Of a stretch of 64,000 nucleotides of DNA, positions 60,377 to 64,000 are shown in pieces. The translations under genes were made by a program, and so were the position numbers. Source of the DNA: Kineococcus gynurae (GTDB lineage: Bacteria > Actinomycetota > Actinomycetes > Actinomycetales > Kineococcaceae). The notes below the pieces were generated by a model. That model was not told the DNA's origin. It ran no database searches and saw nothing but the letters and a program-made list of their open reading frames with translations. The stretch is from assembly GCF_050871315.1 (NCBI RefSeq), contig NZ_JBJLRE010000001.1; one strand, given 5' to 3'. The stretch's first letter is position 1; every line of letters starts with the position of its first letter.

Positions 60377-61518
60377 TGACCGACATCCTCACCGCCCCGG
60401 CGGTCGTCCCGCACCCGCGCGAGGTCCCCGTCTGGGGTGACGAGGAGGACGAGGGCGACCTCGTCTGCGTGGGTGTCCGCGACATCACCCACGACATCAA
60501 GTCCTTCTTCTTCTCCTCGGTCGGTGGGCACGTGTTCCACTTCGACCCGGGCCAGTTCATCACCCTCAAGCTGGACATCGACGGGCAGCGGATCGACCGT
60601 TCCTACACGGTCTCCTCCTCGCCGACCCGCCCGCACCGGATCTCCATCACGGTGAAGCGGCAGCCGGGTGGCATCGTCTCCAACTGGTTGCACGACAATG
60701 TGACCCCGGGCACGGTCCTCACCGTGGCCCCGCCGTTGGGGGTCTTCAGCCTGGTCCACCACCCGGCGCCCAAGTACCTGTTCCTCTCCGGGGGTTCGGG
60801 GATCACCCCGCTCATGTCGATGACCCGCACGCTGGTCGACCTCGGGGCCGACGTGGACGTCGTGTTCGTGCACTCCGCCCGGACCCCGGTCGACATCGTC
60901 TTCCGCTCCGAGCTCGCCGGGCTGCCGACCCAGTACCCCTCGGTCCGGGTGGTCAACGTCTGCGCCGAGGACGCCCCCGGCGAGGTGTGGCACGGGCACC
61001 GCGGGTTCCTGACGATCGACCTGCTCAAGGAGATCGCCCCCGACCTTTTCGAGCGCGAGGTGTTCGTCTGCGGCCCGCCGCCGTACATGAAGGCGATCCG
61101 TACCGCGCTGGCCGACGCCGGTTTCGACATGGCCCACCACCACGAGGAGTCCTTCGACTTCTCGACGGTGCAGGCCGCGAAGACCGCCGAGGTCCCCGAG
61201 ACCACCGAGCCCCTCGTGCCGGTGGAACCCGTCGGTGGCGAGGCCGCGGCGACGGACGGTTTCACCATCTCGATGGTGAAGTCCGGGCGCACCTTCCTCT
61301 GCGGGCCGGACGAGTTCATCCTCGACGCGGCCTTCCGCGCCGGGATCTCCCCGCCGAGCTCCTGCAGCCAGGGCATGTGCGGGACCTGCAAGACGGTCAA
61401 GCTGTCCGGCGAGGTCGACATGCAGCACAACGGGGGGATCCGTCCCCGCGAGGTCGCGGCCGGCAAGGTGCTCATCTGCTGCAGCAAGCCGTTGCAGGAC
61501 GTCGAGCTCGAGCTCTGA
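60376..61518 (+). CDS. gbcB: Flavin/[2Fe-2S] reductase partner of the Rieske oxygenase (GbcB-like)
   Basis: This electron-transfer subunit has 380 residues. It has the FAD-binding motif RSYTVSSSP, the NAD(P)H-binding GGSGITPLMSM and CGPPPYMKA, then a linker rich in Thr/Glu/Pro. A C-terminal plant-type ferredoxin domain carries CSQGMCGTCK and a late CC pair. It passes electrons from NAD(P)H through FAD and its cluster to the oxygenase. ATG 60376 overlaps the oxygenase stop by one base. Confidence 0.85.
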   Translation: MTDILTAPAVVPHPREVPVWGDEEDEGDLVCVGVRDITHDIKSFFFSSVGGHVFHFDPGQFITLKLDIDGQRIDRSYTVSSSPTRPHRISITVKRQPGGIVSNWLHDNVTPGTVLTVAPPLGVFSLVHHPAPKYLFLSGGSGITPLMSMTRTLVDLGADVDVVFVHSARTPVDIVFRSELAGLPTQYPSVRVVNVCAEDAPGEVWHGHRGFLTIDLLKEIAPDLFEREVFVCGPPPYMKAIRTALADAGFDMAHHHEESFDFSTVQAAKTAEVPETTEPLVPVEPVGGEAAATDGFTISMVKSGRTFLCGPDEFILDAAFRAGISPPSSCSQGMCGTCKTVKLSGEVDMQHNGGIRPREVAAGKVLICCSKPLQDVELEL

Positions 61519-61563
61519 CCTCCCGGCGGGTCCCGCTCGCCGCTCCCGCCTGCTGCCCCGCCA

Positions 61564-61602
61564 CGCCCCGTCCCCGACCGTCCACCCGGTCGGGGCGGGG
61601 CG
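61564..61602 (+). terminator. GC-rich stem-loop after the demethylase operon
   Basis: CCCCGACCG (61572-61580) pairs perfectly with CGGTCGGGG (61587-61595). A further outer stem CGCCCC/GGGGCG (61564-61569 with 61597-61602) is separated by a small bulge. It begins 46 bases after the reductase stop. There is no T-tract. Confidence 0.6.
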
Positions 61603-61683
61603 TCGGTCGTCCCGCGCCGCGGCGGGCCCCGCCCCGGTGGTTGTGCGATCATGGCCGTCCCACCGCCACGCCTGGAGGATCCC

Positions 61684-61962
61684 GTGCTTCCCCTCGTCGC
61701 CCCCCTCGGCCGACTGGTCCTGACCGCGGCCGCCTCCGCCGGCCTCGTCAAGGCCCTGGAGAACGGTCGTGGGGCCCAGGCCGTGCGCCGGATCGCCGTC
61801 AGCGGGACCAAGGCGGGCATCCGCACCTCCCGGATCGCCGAGGCCCGGGTGGAGAAGCTGCGGCTCGGGGCGGGCGACATCGTCGCCCAGGCCTACGACG
61901 AGCTGGGCGAGCAGGTCCCGACCCCGCGCGAACCCGGCGCCGGGCACGACCACCAGCACTGA
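61684..61962 (+). CDS. DUF1490/PacL-like small protein beside a metal ATPase
   Basis: This protein has 92 residues. It shows an N-terminal hydrophobic stretch (RLVLTAAASAGLVKAL) followed by a helical basic/acidic region, and a C-terminus GHDHQH that could bind metal. Mycobacterial PacL proteins sit next to P-type ATPases such as CtpC, stabilise them and bind zinc through a C-terminal motif. I prefer GTG 61684, with GGAGG five bases upstream, over ATG 61651. It lies 55 bases before the CtpC-like pump. Confidence 0.72.
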   Translation: MLPLVAPLGRLVLTAAASAGLVKALENGRGAQAVRRIAVSGTKAGIRTSRIAEARVEKLRLGAGDIVAQAYDELGEQVPTPREPGAGHDHQH

Positions 61963-62017
61963 CCCGGTCCCCGGGACCGACCCGGCCCCCTGCACGCCGA
62001 GCGCGGAAGAGACCCAC

Positions 62018-64000
62018 GTGAGCACCGAGCTGCCCGAGCTGATCGTCGTCTCCGACCGGGCCGGGCGGCTCCGGCTGCAGGCGGAATGGTTGCGCCGCAG
62101 CGCCGCCCGGGCGGTCGCCGTGGAGGACGCGGTCGACGCCCTCGACGGGGTCCGCTCGGTCAAGGGCTACCCGGTGACGGGCGGGGTCGTGGTGCACTAC
62201 GACCCCGACGTCCTCCCCGTCGAGCGGGTCCTGGCCGCGGTGGTCACGAGCGCTCTCGTCCCGGCCGACGCGCCCGTGGCGCGCAGTCCCCGCTCGGCCG
62301 ACGTGGCCAACCACGAGGTCGCCCGCATCGCCGTCGGCGGGGCGGCGCTGGCGCTGCTCGGCCTGCGCCGCTACGCCTTCGGGGCCCCGCCGCTGCTGGG
62401 ACCGACCGCCCGGGTGTTCGCCACCGGGGTCACCATCTTCTCCGGCTACCCCTTCCTCAAGGGGGCCGTGGGCAGCCTGCTCGGACGGCGCAGCGCGGGG
62501 ACCGACGCTCTGGTGTCGGCGGCGACCGTCGCGAGCCTGCTGCTGCGCGAGAACGTGGTTGCCCTCACCGTCCTGTGGCTGCTGAACATCGGCGAGTACC
62601 TGCAGGACCTCACCCTGCGCCGCACCCGGCGGGCCATCTCCGCACTGCTGGCCGGCAGCGAGACCACGGCCTGGGTCCGCCGGACGGCCCTCGACGGCAG
62701 CACGGTCGAGGTCCGCGTGGACCTGACCGAGCTGGCGGTGGGGGACCTGGTGGTCGTCCACGACCAGTCGACCGTCCCGGTCGACGGCGAGGTCGTCGAG
62801 GGGGAGGCCGTCGTCGACCAGGCGGCGCTGACCGGGGAGAACCTGCCCGTGCAGCGGACCGTCGGGCACCCGGTCCTGGCCGGCAGCGTGAACCTGCGGG
62901 GTCGCCTGGTGGTGCGGGCCACGGCGATCGGGGCGGACACCGCGGTCGGGCGGATCGTCGCCCGCGTCGAGCACGCGCAGGCCGACCGGGCCCCGGTGCA
63001 GACGGTGGGCGACGCCTTCAGCCGGCGTTTCGTCCCCGCGTCCTTCGGCCTGGCCCTGCTGACCCTCCTCGTCACCCGCGACGTCCGCCGGGCCATGACG
63101 ATGCTGCTCGTTGCCTGCCCCTGCGCGGTGGGGCTGGCGACGCCGACCGCGATCAGCGCCGCGATCGGCAACGGAGCCCGCCGCGGGATCCTGGTCAAGG
63201 GCGGTTCGCACCTGGAGGCCGCCGGTCGGGTCGACGCGTTCGTCTTCGACAAGACGGGAACCCTGACCGTGGGGCGTCCGGTCGTCACCAACGTGCTCTC
63301 CTTCCGCGACGACTGGACCCCGGAGCAGGTCCTCACCGAGGCCGCGAACTCCGAGGTGCACTCGCGGCACCCCCTGGCGCAGGCCGTGATCCGCTCGACG
63401 GAGGAACGGCGTCTTGTCATCCCGACCCACGAGGAGTGCGAGGTCATCCTCGGGCTGGGAATGCGGGTGCAGGCCAGCGGTCGGGTGCTCCTGGTCGGCA
63501 GCACCGGCCTCATGGAACGGGAGGGGGTGCCCGTCGACGACGAGGCCCGGTCCTGGGTGACGCGGTTGCAGGAGCAGGCCGAGACCCCGTTGCTGCTGGC
63601 CGCCGACGGGGTCCTCACCGGGTTGGTGAGCCTGCGCGACGAGGTCCGCCCGGAGGCCCGCGAGGTCCTGGACACGCTGCGGCGCAGCGGGGTGCAACGG
63701 ATCGTCATGCTCACCGGGGACAACCCGCGCACGGCGGCCGCGGTCGCCGCCGAACTGGGCGTGGACGAGTGGCGGGCCGAGGTCATGCCCGAGACCAAGC
63801 AGGACGTCGTGGCCCAGCTGCAGGCCGAGGGGTACACCGTGGCGGTGGTCGGCGACGGCACGAACGACGCCCCGGCGCTCGCCCTGGCCGACCTGGGCAT
63901 CGCGATGGGGATGTCCGGCACGGACGTGGCCGTGGAGACCGCCGACGTCGCCCTCGTCGGCGACGACCTGCGCCGGCTGCTGCACCTGCGCGACCTCGGT
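62018..64000 (+). CDS. CtpC-like metal-transporting P-type ATPase (3' end outside the window)
   Basis: This membrane pump is visible for 661 residues. The N-terminus keeps a degenerate metal-domain-like stretch (VEDAVDALDGVRSVKGYPVT) without a CxxC. It then shows the actuator TGE (ALTGENLPV), transport motif VACPCAVGLATPTA, phosphorylation site VFDKTGTLT, SRHPLAQA and VVGDGTNDAPAL. The AISAAIGNGARRGILVKGGSHLEAAGR region is very CtpC-like; CtpC of mycobacteria handles zinc or manganese. GTG 62018 has GGAAGA upstream. About 55-60 residues are probably missing at the right edge. Confidence 0.87.
   Translation, partial: MSTELPELIVVSDRAGRLRLQAEWLRRSAARAVAVEDAVDALDGVRSVKGYPVTGGVVVHYDPDVLPVERVLAAVVTSALVPADAPVARSPRSADVANHEVARIAVGGAALALLGLRRYAFGAPPLLGPTARVFATGVTIFSGYPFLKGAVGSLLGRRSAGTDALVSAATVASLLLRENVVALTVLWLLNIGEYLQDLTLRRTRRAISALLAGSETTAWVRRTALDGSTVEVRVDLTELAVGDLVVVHDQSTVPVDGEVVEGEAVVDQAALTGENLPVQRTVGHPVLAGSVNLRGRLVVRATAIGADTAVGRIVARVEHAQADRAPVQTVGDAFSRRFVPASFGLALLTLLVTRDVRRAMTMLLVACPCAVGLATPTAISAAIGNGARRGILVKGGSHLEAAGRVDAFVFDKTGTLTVGRPVVTNVLSFRDDWTPEQVLTEAANSEVHSRHPLAQAVIRSTEERRLVIPTHEECEVILGLGMRVQASGRVLLVGSTGLMEREGVPVDDEARSWVTRLQEQAETPLLLAADGVLTGLVSLRDEVRPEAREVLDTLRRSGVQRIVMLTGDNPRTAAAVAAELGVDEWRAEVMPETKQDVVAQLQAEGYTVAVVGDGTNDAPALALADLGIAMGMSGTDVAVETADVALVGDDLRRLLHLRDLG

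Noticed and set aside
61651..61683. ATG 61651 as start of the PacL-like gene
   Set aside because: No ribosome site precedes it and the added 11 residues are Pro-rich; GGAGG lies five bases before GTG 61684.

Overview
This window is very GC-rich, densely coded chromosome from an actinobacterium. The evidence is the codon use, the GTG starts, the ATGA/GTGA overlaps and an S-(hydroxymethyl)mycothiol dehydrogenase (mycothiol is an actinobacterial thiol). The set of sugar importers with SorC and LacI regulators would fit a Kineococcus-like soil organism, but the genus is a guess. I saw no tRNA, rRNA, CRISPR array, insertion sequence or prophage gene. No gene-free stretch exceeds about 300 bases; the longest gap is the 235-base mscR/gbcA divergent region.

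Bases 1-20390 form a carbohydrate or polyol catabolic island. A ribose-type binding protein and permease (minus strand) lie at the left edge, followed by a SorC-family regulator. Divergent from that regulator is an operon (3587-12185) with a complete second ribose-type importer, a glycerol-1-phosphate-dehydrogenase-like enzyme, an FGGY kinase, a HAD phosphatase and a second SorC regulator. A second operon (12319-20387) encodes acetoin/pyruvate-dehydrogenase-type E1 alpha and beta, a free 80-residue lipoyl protein, GlpD-like and GlpK-like enzymes, a class II aldolase, an E2 made of the catalytic domain only, and a lipoate-ligase-like protein. Both operons carry the same palindromic element, TGAAT(C/G)AACATTCG, just after their promoters, so they are probably one regulon and one pathway. 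I cannot assign it to a described pathway; it is the best candidate here for an undescribed system.

Bases 20319-28894 hold an OhrR-type peroxide sensor with a hydrolase, then a maltodextrin module (malE, malF, malG, a GH13 glucosidase and a divergent LacI regulator). Bases 28897-37600 are mixed. They contain two apparently broken or orphan genes meeting head to head, a secreted phospholipase A2, small membrane proteins, a TetR/DUF1304/enone-reductase group sharing one double operator, a DevS/DevR-like two-component system and a CDP-alcohol phosphatidyltransferase. Bases 37740-45071 are a LacI-controlled sugar operon with an ABC importer, ThuA and two Gfo/Idh/MocA oxidoreductases.

Bases 45200-48608 encode a compact redox chain: ApbE, a ferric-reductase-like membrane protein, a NuoF-like flavoprotein with an incomplete cluster motif, and a ferredoxin. 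Next come a DUF305 lipoprotein and a copper-type P-ATPase flanking a CsoR-like operator, PEP synthase with its regulatory kinase/phosphorylase, and a fused PabA-PabB. Bases 57059-61518 pair a Rieske demethylase and its reductase (glycine-betaine type) with a divergent mycothiol-dependent formaldehyde dehydrogenase and a metallo-hydrolase. This arrangement would make formaldehyde and remove it. The window ends with a PacL-like small protein and a CtpC-like P-type ATPase cut by the right edge.
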